Of a stretch of DNA of 64,000 bases, positions 34,777 to 43,084 are shown in pieces. Every line of letters starts with the position of its first letter. Position 1 is the first letter of the stretch. Location of the stretch: NCBI GenBank assembly GCA_039029535.1, contig JBCCFW010000010.1, positions 34,016 to 98,015 of the forward strand, in the 5' to 3' direction. Made by a program: the position numbers and the translations under genes. This DNA is from JBCCFW01 sp039029535 (lineage in GTDB: Bacteria; Acidobacteriota; JBCCFW01). The notes beneath the pieces were generated by a model. It worked only from the letters and a program-made list of their open reading frames with translations. It was not told the DNA's origin and did not search any database.

Positions 34777-35637
34777 GTGAAGGTCGTCTTCCTCCTCAGC
34801 GATTACGTGCTGCACAACCACGTCATCGGCGAGTACCTGGCGGCACGTCCGGACGACGAGGTCGCGGTGGTCAAGGTGCCCCTCGTGCTCAAGGGCAAGG
34901 GACGCCGGACCAGCGCTCAGCGCATCGTCCCCCAGCTCTCCCGACGCTTCACCGCCGGCAAGCTGCTCGAGTACCTGGCGCTGACGGGGATCACCTGGAC
35001 ACCGAAGATGCTCTCGCGCGGGGCGGTCTTCCGGAGGCTGCGGCAGACCGCCCGTCGTCATCGCCTGCCCTTCCTGAAGGTCGACGACGTCATGAGCAAG
35101 AGGAGCCTCGAGTTCATCCGACGTCACGAGCCGGACGTGGTGGTGAGCCTCTTCCATCAGATCATCAAGAAGCGTCTCATCGCGATCCCGCGGCTGGGCG
35201 TGGTCAACGTTCACCCGGGCGTGCTGCCGCAGTTTCGAGGCATCCAGCCCTACTTCTGGGAGCTGTCGGAGGGTTCGGACCGTGCCGGCGTGACCCTCCA
35301 CCTCATCGAGGACGAGTCCATCGACACCGGTGGAGTTCTCGCCGAGGCCAGCTACCCGGTGCGGCCGGGCATGTCCGTGCAGCTCAACTACTACCTGACC
35401 TGCAAGGCGGCGGCGGAGCTCCTGCCTCGGTGCCTGGCGGCGCTCGGGGAGGGTCGGCTCACGCCGCGGTCACAGTCGGCCGACGAAGGTGCGTACTGGC
35501 GCTGGCCGGACTCGGCTGCGTTCGACCGACTTCAGGAACGCGGCCATCCGCTCGTCAGTTGGCGTCAGCTCGGGGAGATCCTCACCGGTCGACACGACGA
35601 CTTCACGGCGGAGCAGTGGAGCTTGGCTGAGGAGTGA
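34777..35637 (+). CDS. Formyltransferase-family protein (N10-formyl-THF dependent, unknown acceptor)
   Basis: 286 aa from a GTG (MKVVFLLSDYVLHNHVIGEY). The catalytic triad of the family is visible: N144 and H146 in GVVNVHPGVLPQFRG, and D183 in DESIDTGGVL. Members transfer a formyl group to amino sugars, methionyl-tRNA or purine intermediates. The region after residue 215 (RCLAALGEGRLTPRSQSADE, YWRWPDSAAFDRL) resembles the tail of sugar N-formyltransferases and Fmt-like proteins. No sugar-nucleotide genes sit beside it, so the acceptor is open. Its stop is 7 nt from the convergent gene's stop. Confidence 0.8.
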   Translation: MKVVFLLSDYVLHNHVIGEYLAARPDDEVAVVKVPLVLKGKGRRTSAQRIVPQLSRRFTAGKLLEYLALTGITWTPKMLSRGAVFRRLRQTARRHRLPFLKVDDVMSKRSLEFIRRHEPDVVVSLFHQIIKKRLIAIPRLGVVNVHPGVLPQFRGIQPYFWELSEGSDRAGVTLHLIEDESIDTGGVLAEASYPVRPGMSVQLNYYLTCKAAAELLPRCLAALGEGRLTPRSQSADEGAYWRWPDSAAFDRLQERGHPLVSWRQLGEILTGRHDDFTAEQWSLAEE

Positions 35638-35644
35638 GCAGACC

Positions 35645-36466
35645 TCAGGGGGACGGACCGGGTGCGCCGCCACCGTCGCACTCGCCAGTCGTCGGATCCA
35701 TTGGACAGTCGACGTACGGCAAGCGCTTGGGAGGGAAGGGCCAAGGGCGCGGTCTCACGATGTTGCCACGGCAGAACCGGTTGCCAGTGCCGAGGCGCGC
35801 AGGGCCACACTCGAACGAGTCGCCTTCCTCTGGACACGAGCCGCAATCACCATCCTCGTCACAGTCGCGGCAAACACCGTTGTCGAAGTCTCGCTGAGCA
35901 TCACAACAGGTCCGCTCACACTCCTCATCGAAGTTCTGGCAATCGAAAGAGGCGTGACCAGACGCGCCGCTACTGAGAGCAGAGCTGAGTCGCTCCAGCG
36001 GTCCAGCAAAGTGCAACCAGGTGGCCTCACTGATCCTCTCAGCTTCCCCCTGGCGCTGTGGGAGGTTACCTCTCACCTCCAAGAGGAGAAGCTCCAGTGA
36101 CTCTCTCCACAAGCGAAAGGCCTCGTTCCAGTCGACATCAGAGCTAGGTAACGTGAGTTGACGGACCGGCTTCGGCTTGGCTCGATAGATGCCACCGCTG
36201 CTCGAGGCGACCTCAGAAAGCAGGTACTCGTTGGCATTTCGGAGCTCTTGATCGACCAAGAAGAGCACGGAGAAGAGCTGAGACTTGGTCGAAGTGGGGA
36301 GCGTCTCTTCGTGAGCAGCCAAGACCTCCAACTGACCGAGGCTCTCCTGCGAGACCTCGTCCCAGAGCGCAAGCACTTCCATTGGCGCGAGCGATTCTCC
36401 AGCGCCCACGTTGCCAGCGCAGAGAGCAAGCATCAGCGCGCTCCACCACCAAGACGACTGCTGCAC
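35645..36466 (-). CDS. Orphan secreted protein with a Cys-rich C-terminal module
   Basis: 273 aa from a GTG (VQQSSWWWSALMLALCAGNV) with a signal peptide likely cut after GAG. Residues about 25-185 are helical (MEVLALWDEVSQESLGQLEV, QELRNANEYLLSEVASSSGG). From about 190 a Cys-rich stretch follows (NFDEECERTCCDAQRDFDNG, CRDCDEDGDCGSCPEEGDSF). Not recognised. Composition is distinctly more AT-rich than neighbouring genes, and the 226-nt spacer upstream is the most A-rich piece of the window left of 62.6 kb. This suggests a recently acquired gene. It is probably disulfide-bonded outside the cytoplasm. Confidence 0.65.
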   Translation of the reverse strand: MQQSSWWWSALMLALCAGNVGAGESLAPMEVLALWDEVSQESLGQLEVLAAHEETLPTSTKSQLFSVLFLVDQELRNANEYLLSEVASSSGGIYRAKPKPVRQLTLPSSDVDWNEAFRLWRESLELLLLEVRGNLPQRQGEAERISEATWLHFAGPLERLSSALSSGASGHASFDCQNFDEECERTCCDAQRDFDNGVCRDCDEDGDCGSCPEEGDSFECGPARLGTGNRFCRGNIVRPRPWPFPPKRLPYVDCPMDPTTGECDGGGAPGPSP

Positions 36467-36692
36467 GCGAAAACCCCAGAGAGAACGGCACTAACCCAAT
36501 AACAAAACTAAACGAACACCAAGGCAACCGCAAGCAGACCAGCCCCATGCCCCCGCCCCGGAAAACTAGGCGAGCGAAGGTTCGGCTACTTCCCCGCGGA
36601 AGCCTGTTTCGACTGGTCACTCCGCCTCGGGCGAGCGACTCCTCACTCCGTGAGCCCGAACCTCCACGGGCTGCGCATCTCTCGGTGAGCCC

Positions 36693-38063
36693 TTGAAGAC
36701 ACGTCACCTCCTCGCCACTCTCCTGCTCGCAGCCTTTCCTGCCCACGCCGAAGCCGAGCCATCGCCACCGAGGCTCCCGGCGATGGGCGCTCGCTCCGTC
36801 GAGGTCACTCGGGTCACCCCGGACGGCCTCGTGTCGACACGGCACGACGACTCCACCATCGCCACCACGCTGGAAGTGATGTTCCGTGATGCCGACCCGG
36901 ACTTGTCACCAGCCGCTCCCCCGGCAGCCGACGGCGAGGTCGGGCTCCTCTTCGGCTACGGTGACGTGACCTGGAGCCTCACGGTTCGCTGCGAGGCCGG
37001 CCGTCACGTGCACGGCGCAGGCAAGGAGGTTCGGGGCGACTTCCCGCTGACCCTCGAGATGCTCCAGCTCATGGACCGCTTCCTGCCGCACGAACACCTC
37101 GAGACCCAGGCAGAACGGGACTGGGCGGACGAGCATGCCGACGAGTGGGTCCCCCTGTTGCTGCGATGGGCCGACTCGGGTCACCCGACGCATCGCGGGC
37201 ACGCGCATCGCTACCTGGCGTCCTTCCCGAAGCACCCTCTCGTCATCGAGCGCGAGACTCGTCTCGTCGCCAAGGTCGACGACGCCCTCGCCGCGATGGG
37301 CAACATCTCGCGAGACTTCGACATCCTCTGGGAAAGAAGAGAAGCCGGTCTTCTCCAGCCACGCGACATCAGGAACGAGACCTCACTCCTGAATCGACAC
37401 GCCGGCCCCGTGACCCGTGAGGCGCTCGACCGCTGGTTGACGACCGGGCTCGTCTGGGAGCACCTCGAGCCGATCCTCGAGCTCGCCAAGGACGTCCATG
37501 GCCTCCCCGACACCGCACGACGCTTCGGCTACTGCGGGAACTCGCAGTTCTCCGAGGAGGCCAGACGACGCTCGAGCGAGGAGGCGATGACCTCCTGGTG
37601 GCAACACCAAGACGAGCTCGCCGCGCAGGTCGCGCTGCTCACCCCTCTCTCCGATGACGAGCGTCTGACACGCGTGCTCGGCACCTGGCAGAAGATGTTC
37701 GAGGAGGACTTCGGCGACCGCGCCCGTTCCGTGTTGCCCCGAGACGAGTGCGGCCGGCTCGAGCAGTCCTCCGACAACTGGGACGCGCTCGATGCCTGTA
37801 GCGGGGGCAGCCTCGGACAGGACATCTTCCGACGGACCTTCGAGTGCTCGCAGCGCTTGTCCCGGCACCGAGACCGGCTCGTCCAGTGGTGCCACGACCG
37901 CGGCCAAGCGGTCGCTGAACCCGTCGTGAAGGCGACCTACGCGCTGACCCTCGCCTTCACGACAGGCGAGGTCGACGAAGACCTCGTGGACACTCTCCGT
38001 GACGAGTACGAGCTGGAGGCCAGGCTCGCCAAGAGACTCCGGCTCATGGCTCAACAGGACTGA
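36693..38063 (+). CDS. Secreted protein of unknown function
   Basis: 456 aa from a TTG (MKTRHLLATLLLAAFPAHAE) with a signal peptide cut after AHA or AEA. The mature part starts with a small beta region (GARSVEVTRVTPDGLVSTRH, EVGLLFGYGDVTWSLTVRCE) followed by a long helical part (DRFLPHEHLETQAERDWADE, MTSWWQHQDELAAQVALLTP) with four to six Cys (RFGYCGNSQF, PRDECGRLEQ, DACSGGS, FECSQRL, QWCHDR). No named domain recognised. It follows the AT-rich spacer divergently from the Cys-rich orphan gene. Confidence 0.65.
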   Translation: MKTRHLLATLLLAAFPAHAEAEPSPPRLPAMGARSVEVTRVTPDGLVSTRHDDSTIATTLEVMFRDADPDLSPAAPPAADGEVGLLFGYGDVTWSLTVRCEAGRHVHGAGKEVRGDFPLTLEMLQLMDRFLPHEHLETQAERDWADEHADEWVPLLLRWADSGHPTHRGHAHRYLASFPKHPLVIERETRLVAKVDDALAAMGNISRDFDILWERREAGLLQPRDIRNETSLLNRHAGPVTREALDRWLTTGLVWEHLEPILELAKDVHGLPDTARRFGYCGNSQFSEEARRRSSEEAMTSWWQHQDELAAQVALLTPLSDDERLTRVLGTWQKMFEEDFGDRARSVLPRDECGRLEQSSDNWDALDACSGGSLGQDIFRRTFECSQRLSRHRDRLVQWCHDRGQAVAEPVVKATYALTLAFTTGEVDEDLVDTLRDEYELEARLAKRLRLMAQQD

Positions 38064-38087
38064 TGGGCCGGCGGGCTGGGAGGCCGG

Positions 38088-38756
38088 TCAGCGATCCCAG
38101 GTGAGGATGTCCTCGAGCGGCTTCTTCACCAGCGCCGCTTCCGGGACCGTGCAGTCCTCCGCCGGATAGCCGACGGGGATGAGCAGGAAGGGGCGCTCAT
38201 TGGCCGGGCGGCCGAGCACCTCACGCAGGAAACCCATGGGGCTGGGCGTGTGGGTGAGGGTGGCGAGCCCGGCCTGGTGCGCCGCAGCCAGCAGGAAGCC
38301 CGAGGCCAGCCCGACCGACTCGGTCGAGTAGTAGACCTGCGAGCCGTCCTCACCCCGCGTCACCTGGAACACGATGATGAGCCAGGGCGCGATCTCGAGG
38401 AACTCCTTGCAGGAGTCGGTCCCCAGGGGCGCGAGGTCCTCGAGCCAACGCTCGCTGGCCCGACCCTCGTAGAAGGCGCGCTCTTCCTTCTCGGCGGCCT
38501 CCCGGATCTCCCTCTTGAGAGTCGGGTCCTGGACGCAGACGAAGCGCCAGGGCTGCTTGTTCGCGCCGGAGGGCGCCGAGCCAGCCGTCCGGACGATCCA
38601 CTCGATGGCCTCGCGGGAGACCGGACGGTCGCTGAACTCACGGACCGTGCGGCGCTTGGCCATCACCTCGCAGAAATCCCGGGCGGCCTCCTCGGGAGGG
38701 AGGTCCGGGACGTGTCGATCGACGTGCGGGATGAAGACAGGCTCGACCATCTCCAC
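38088..38756 (-). CDS. Nitroreductase-fold flavoprotein of the iodotyrosine deiodinase (IYD)-like group
   Basis: 222 aa. Family blocks are RRTVREFSDRPVSREAIEWI, RTAGSAPSGANKQPWRFVCV, EREERAFYEG-like EKEERAFYEGRASERWLEDL, APLGTDSCKEFLEIAPWLII, TESVGLASGFLLAAAHQAGL, LTHTPSPMGFLREVLGRPAN and ERPFLLIPVGYPAED. This is much closer to IYD and its bacterial homologues than to NfsA/NfsB. In characterised IYDs a Glu and a Tyr in the lid ('E..FYE....W') and a downstream Lys bind the zwitterion of halotyrosine. The Glu, Tyr and Trp of the motif are kept here. It would bind FMN and reductively dehalogenate halotyrosines or a related phenol. The physiological substrate is unknown. The gene stands alone. 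Confidence 0.85.
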   Translation of the reverse strand: MEMVEPVFIPHVDRHVPDLPPEEAARDFCEVMAKRRTVREFSDRPVSREAIEWIVRTAGSAPSGANKQPWRFVCVQDPTLKREIREAAEKEERAFYEGRASERWLEDLAPLGTDSCKEFLEIAPWLIIVFQVTRGEDGSQVYYSTESVGLASGFLLAAAHQAGLATLTHTPSPMGFLREVLGRPANERPFLLIPVGYPAEDCTVPEAALVKKPLEDILTWDR

Positions 38757-38929
38757 CCAGGATAGGCCGCCGCCCGCGTGGGATCGTCAGGACATCCGGA
38801 AGGGGTCCTCCAGGGGAGCCAAACGGTGGCCGATTCGTCCGAAATCGGCGTTCTCAAGGGTAGTGGGCGGCCTCACCGAGACGCGCGGCCCAGGGCCCCG
38901 ACGCGCCCCCGGACCCATCCCTCTGGAAA

Positions 38930-39376
38930 TCAGGCCGGGGTCGCGAAGAGCGTCGCCGAGACCGGACCGGTGCAGTCCTCCCCTTCGAGCTCGAGCTCGA
39001 AGCCTGCCGCCGTGACCACGGCAGAGCCGTTCAAGGTCCCGCGGCAGCCCTCCCGCCTCACCCAGAACCTCCGCTCCTGCGTGCCAGCGACGCTGTTGAT
39101 GAATCCCCAGAGAGCATTCGAGGCGCTCCTCTCATGGATCGTGCCGAGGACCCCACTGCTCGAGCTGATGAGCACGAGCGAGACGGGGAGCTCGTCTCCG
39201 CTCGCGAACACCACCGTGCCGACCCACCTGCCGGAGAACACCTCGGGCGGAGAGGCGATGACCGGGTTCTCATCGTCACAGGCGACGACGCTGATCACCA
39301 TCAATGCAGCGACGACGAGGAGGCCGGGCAGCCGAAGTCCCTCACGACGACGGGATCGAGCTCGAGCACTCATCAC
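38930..39376 (-). CDS. Small putative lipoprotein, unknown function
   Basis: 148 aa. A basic start (MMSARARSRRREGLRLPGLL) precedes a hydrophobic stretch ending in the lipobox-like V-V-A-C before DDENPVIASP. The mature ~115 residues look like a small beta barrel or sandwich (FSGRWVGTVVFASGDELPVS, LVLISSSSGVLGTIHERSAS, GCRGTLNGSAVVTAAGFELE) with two Cys that may pair. It is not assigned to a family. The 173-nt spacer downstream has a short hairpin (CCGATT-7 nt-AATCGG). Confidence 0.6.
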   Translation of the reverse strand: MMSARARSRRREGLRLPGLLVVAALMVISVVACDDENPVIASPPEVFSGRWVGTVVFASGDELPVSLVLISSSSGVLGTIHERSASNALWGFINSVAGTQERRFWVRREGCRGTLNGSAVVTAAGFELELEGEDCTGPVSATLFATPA

Positions 39377-39557
39377 TCCTCCAAGTCACGCCGCTGTCGA
39401 AGAGCATGAGCGCCCCATCGCGATGCAGGCATGACGGGGGCAGCTTGCAATGAGAGGCCGAGGCTCGACGAGCTCGGGCTCCATCCATGGCAAGTTGTCG
39501 AGTCACCGGACCGGAAGCTCGCAGCTCGGAAGACGAGGAGCACGAGGCCGAGCTCGG

Positions 39558-40490
39558 TCACCCGTGAGTCGGTGCACCCACTCGCATCGACAGCCCCTGA
39601 CGATGCACCTCGACCCGTAGGGGCGTCGTCCCGTGCAGCTCGGCGTCGACGTGGAGACTGACTGGCACCTCGCTGCTCACCTCCAGCTCACGAACCGCCT
39701 CGACCTCCACCCCACCTGCTCGAGCGAGCTCGGAGAAGGCCGCGTGCCAGCCGGCCGACACCAGCGTCGGGATCGAGACGCGCGCAAAGGCCGCGAGCTC
39801 GACGAGCCCGTCGTCGATCGCTGCGTCGCGACGGAGCCGGAAGTTGCCGGCGTAACGGGTCGTGTTCGCGAAGCAGGCGGCCGGCGCCTCACGCTCTCCC
39901 GACTCACCGTCTTGGTCCACCCAGCGCAGGCTCAACATCGGCTGTGGTCGCCACAGCACCTTCAGCGCCGACAGCGCGTAGGCCGGCGCACCGAGCCAGC
40001 GCTTGAGCCGGGGCGAGACTTCTTCCGCAGCGACCGCCTCCAGCCCGACGCCACAGCCGAGAGCACCCGGCCGTGAGCCCGCCGAAGACGTCGCGCGGTA
40101 CCAGTCGAGGAGGCGCGTTGCACCGGGTAGCACCTGACGCAGCGCCGCAACGGGCTCGAGGGGCAAGCCGAGCTCCCGCGCCAGCACGTTCACCGTGCCG
40201 GCCGGGAGAACGGTGAAGCGCGGCGCAGCGCTACTCTCGAGCGCACCGACGCGGTCGGCTCCCCACAGGCACTCGTTGAGCGTGCCGTCGCCTCCGAGCG
40301 CGACGATGTCGGTCGGTGGCGTGTCGCGCTCGAGGGCTGCGCCGACGAGCTCGACCGCATGCCCCGGTCGCTCGGTCGGGGCGATCTCCACGACCTCACC
40401 CGCCTCTTCGTAAAGGGACTGCAGTCGGGGGACGAGCGCTCCCGCGCGTCCGCCTCCGGCGTTGGGGTTGTAGACGAGGAGGTTGCTCAC
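39558..40490 (-). CDS. Diacylglycerol/lipid kinase (DagK/YegS family)
   Basis: 310 aa from a GTG that overlaps the previous TGA. YNPNAGGG near the start and the nucleotide loop LGGDGTLNE (65-73) followed by LPAGTVNVLARELGLP are the signature of the DAGK catalytic domain. Such kinases phosphorylate diacylglycerol, sphingoid or other lipids with ATP. The C-terminal half (LGCGVGLEAVAAEEVSPRLK, GNFRLRRDAAIDDGLVELAA) is the usual beta-sandwich domain. The exact lipid is unknown. Last gene of a run that starts with the Fe-S genes. Confidence 0.92.
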   Translation of the reverse strand: MSNLLVYNPNAGGGRAGALVPRLQSLYEEAGEVVEIAPTERPGHAVELVGAALERDTPPTDIVALGGDGTLNECLWGADRVGALESSAAPRFTVLPAGTVNVLARELGLPLEPVAALRQVLPGATRLLDWYRATSSAGSRPGALGCGVGLEAVAAEEVSPRLKRWLGAPAYALSALKVLWRPQPMLSLRWVDQDGESGEREAPAACFANTTRYAGNFRLRRDAAIDDGLVELAAFARVSIPTLVSAGWHAAFSELARAGGVEVEAVRELEVSSEVPVSLHVDAELHGTTPLRVEVHRQGLSMRVGAPTHG

Positions 40491-41701
40491 CGCAGCCGTC
40501 GCGCCGCCTCGACCAGGAGCTCGACGGGGCTGCCTTCACAGGCGGCAAAGGCCGCGATGGCCCGGATGGTGACGGCGAACTCGACGCAGGCCGTGGCGAC
40601 GGCGAGCGTCGCTTCGGTGGAAGGACCGACCACCTGAACGGCGAGAAGACGCTGAGAGCCGGCGTCGGCGAGCAAGCGCAGCTCTCCTCTTCCTGACTCG
40701 ACCCGCGCCTCGCGCAGCGAATGCCCCGCTTGCTCGAGCTCGGCACGGGATGCACCAGTCCAACCACCTCGCGCCGGTCCACCGACGCGTCGCGGCAACG
40801 CGCTCTCCTGCCAGGGCTCCGGCGCCCGATCGAGCAGTCGCGCCACGCGGCGGCGACCGTCGCGCTCGGCCCACTCGAGATCGGCGCGTCGGTCGGCAGC
40901 CGCTCCGGCGAGGTCGGCCCGCGGCCCTCCCTCACCTGGCAGCGTCGGTTGTACCGGCGCCCCGGCAGCGAGGACGACGTCTTCGGTCACCAAGCTGCGG
41001 TCGTCGCTCAAGCGCAGGGATTCACCGGTCCACGAACAGGCGCGACTGCCGAGGAGGACCTCCACCCCGGCCTCCGTCAGCCGCTCCTTCATCTTCTGAC
41101 CGAGCCACTCGTCGGCATCGGGCAGCAAGCGCTCGCTGGCCTCGACGACGGTGACCTCGCTGGCGGCCATGGCAAGCAGGCCCGCCCAGGTGAGACCACG
41201 CCGGCCTCCGCCGACCACGTGCACGCGACCCGGACGCTCGGCCGAGCCACCGGTGAGCAGGGGCGGCAACGGCGGCACGGGTCCGGACCAGCCCGTGGGC
41301 GGCGCACCGTCCTTGCCGGTGGCGAGCAGGATCCGGGACGCCGGCAAGACCTCGCCGGAGCGCTCCCCCTCGACGATGCGCAGCTCGCCCGACTGCGACC
41401 ATTCCCCCCGGCCAATCAGGTGGAGCACGCCGGCCTCGCCGAGCCGGCCCTCACGGGTCGCGACCGCCTCGTCGGTGTGACGCCTCGCTCGCTCGACGAG
41501 CTCCGCGAGCTGCGCACGTGACGGCAATCCTTCGAGCAGCTCCAGGCCCTGCATGAGATGCAGTCGATGCTGTTGCTCTCGACTGGAGCGCCCGGGGCTC
41601 AGCAGGGTGACCTTGCGACCGAGCTCACGAGCATGACGGGCGGCCGCTCGTCCCGCGACGCCACCACCGAGCACGACGAGGTCGGCCCGTGAGGTGCTCA
41701 C
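40487..41701 (-). CDS. NAD(P)/FAD pyridine-nucleotide-disulfide-oxidoreductase-like protein without redox Cys pair
   Basis: 404 aa from a GTG at 41701 that overlaps the upstream TGA (GTGA). Two dinucleotide folds: LVVLGGGVAGRAAARHAREL for FAD and RVHVVGGGRRGLTWAGLLAM for NAD(P). The C-terminal domain (ARVESGRGELRLLADAGSQR, LLAVQVVGPSTEATLAVATA) follows dihydrolipoamide dehydrogenase/mercuric reductase. The active-site GGTCLNVGC block is replaced by SSREQQHRLHLMQGLELLEG with no Cys, and the C-terminal HPTxxE base by ACEGSPVE. Disulfide reductase chemistry is therefore excluded. It may be an FAD oxidoreductase with another acceptor, or a non-catalytic relative. Coupled to both neighbours by 4-bp overlaps. 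Confidence 0.82.
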   Translation of the reverse strand: MSTSRADLVVLGGGVAGRAAARHARELGRKVTLLSPGRSSREQQHRLHLMQGLELLEGLPSRAQLAELVERARRHTDEAVATREGRLGEAGVLHLIGRGEWSQSGELRIVEGERSGEVLPASRILLATGKDGAPPTGWSGPVPPLPPLLTGGSAERPGRVHVVGGGRRGLTWAGLLAMAASEVTVVEASERLLPDADEWLGQKMKERLTEAGVEVLLGSRACSWTGESLRLSDDRSLVTEDVVLAAGAPVQPTLPGEGGPRADLAGAAADRRADLEWAERDGRRRVARLLDRAPEPWQESALPRRVGGPARGGWTGASRAELEQAGHSLREARVESGRGELRLLADAGSQRLLAVQVVGPSTEATLAVATACVEFAVTIRAIAAFAACEGSPVELLVEAARRLR

Positions 41702-43071
41702 GAGTGCTCTCCCGTCGTCGGCCACGCCCAGTCGGGCTCGTCGCGACCGGCGCAGGCCAGGGCGTCGTCGAGGCCATCGCCCGAGCGCTCGGTCCACGCC
41801 ACGAGCGCCAGGCTCGGCCAATTCGCCTCGGTCGCCGCGCAGGCGAGGAGAGCCAGGGCCTCATCGCGGTCGACACCCTCCAGGCTGCTCGTCGCCTGCC
41901 AGGCAGCGCGCCAGGCCCCGTCCGTGCGCGCTCGCTCCAGACGCGTGAGCACGAGCTGCCGGCGACAAGCACGGAGGAAGTCTTCGGGCAGGAGCTGATC
42001 GCAGGTCATGGCGAGCAGCAACGCGTCGGCCCGCTCGGTGGCGGTGGTCGCCTCGCGGGCGCTCGTGACGCCGCGGTCACCGAGCAACCCGCAGGCGCGG
42101 GTCAACACCTCGGTGAGAGCCCGCTCTTGCTCGATGCTCCAATCGGGTCCCGGTCTCACTTGCACCAGCGATGAGAGCTGCTCGGGCGACGCGCTCGCGT
42201 CGAGCTCGGCCAGGGCCGACAGCAGCTCGTCGGGCGAGCCCTCGGCCGGCTCGGGCAAGATGGGCGTGTCGAGCGTCTCGGAGGCGAGACGTTGCTGCAC
42301 GCGTCGGCTGGCGCCGGCCTCGCGCAGGGCCAGCAGCTTCCAAGCACCACGCAGGTCGTCGTTCTCGTCGATGAGGTGACCCGCCCGGGTCAGCGCGAAG
42401 TGGTCGAGCTCGTCCTCGACCAGGCCGTCGACCAGGCCGAGCACTCCGGGACTGGCCGAGCGGGCCTGACGAGTGGCGCGGTCGGCCTGCGCGCGGGCCT
42501 CGTCCCAGCCACGCGTGGGGTCGGCGGAGACCTCGCGCAGCGGCTCGAGCAGACGCAGGGCGTCGCGACGTCGCTGGAGCCGGCGGACGGGCTCGTCGAG
42601 CCTCTCCATCAGCTCGGGCAGGGCCACGCCGTGGGTGGAGAGCTGACGGTCACCAGCGGCCGCCGCCTCTTCGACGACGGCGAGGTCGGTGCTCTCGGCA
42701 TCGGCGACGGCGAGCACGGGGGCCGCGATGGCGTCCGCGATGGCGAGTCGAGCCGGCGTCACGGCGCCGTCGTCACCGGACGGAAGGATGGCGAGCGCCT
42801 CGGCGATCTCTCCCGACCGCGCGAGCTCTGCAGCACGCTGGGCACGGTCGTCTCGGCTGCGCTCGCGCTGCGCCTGCACGAGGGCGAGCGCGACGACGAG
42901 CAGGACGGTCGGCACGGCGATCACGACGAGCCAACCGAGACCGGAGAGCCGTGGCAAGGGCTCCTTGCAGGCGCCGCAGGTGGGACGGCGACGGACGCTG
43001 GCCAGCGGGTCGATGGCGTTGCGTCGCGCGCAGGCGGGACAGCGAACGACCATCCGACGCCAACGGCTCAT
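41698..43071 (-). CDS. Zinc-ribbon membrane protein of unknown function
   Basis: 457 aa from the ATG at MSRWRRMVVRCPACARRNAI. Start uncertain: MVVRC six residues later is also possible. A zinc ribbon (CPAC and CGAC, residues 11-35) is followed by one membrane span (LGWLVVIAVPTVLLVVALAL). The rest is about 390 helical residues rich in Ala, Glu and Arg (AQRAAELARSGEIAEALAIL, LMERLDEPVRRLQRRRDALR) that could be TPR/solenoid-like. Not recognised. It lies 13 nt after the ygfZ-like stop and overlaps the FAD gene start, so it belongs to the Fe-S run. Confidence 0.65.
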   Translation of the reverse strand: MSRWRRMVVRCPACARRNAIDPLASVRRRPTCGACKEPLPRLSGLGWLVVIAVPTVLLVVALALVQAQRERSRDDRAQRAAELARSGEIAEALAILPSGDDGAVTPARLAIADAIAAPVLAVADAESTDLAVVEEAAAAGDRQLSTHGVALPELMERLDEPVRRLQRRRDALRLLEPLREVSADPTRGWDEARAQADRATRQARSASPGVLGLVDGLVEDELDHFALTRAGHLIDENDDLRGAWKLLALREAGASRRVQQRLASETLDTPILPEPAEGSPDELLSALAELDASASPEQLSSLVQVRPGPDWSIEQERALTEVLTRACGLLGDRGVTSAREATTATERADALLLAMTCDQLLPEDFLRACRRQLVLTRLERARTDGAWRAAWQATSSLEGVDRDEALALLACAATEANWPSLALVAWTERSGDGLDDALACAGRDEPDWAWPTTGEHS

Positions 43072-43084
43072 CGCAGGGACCTGC

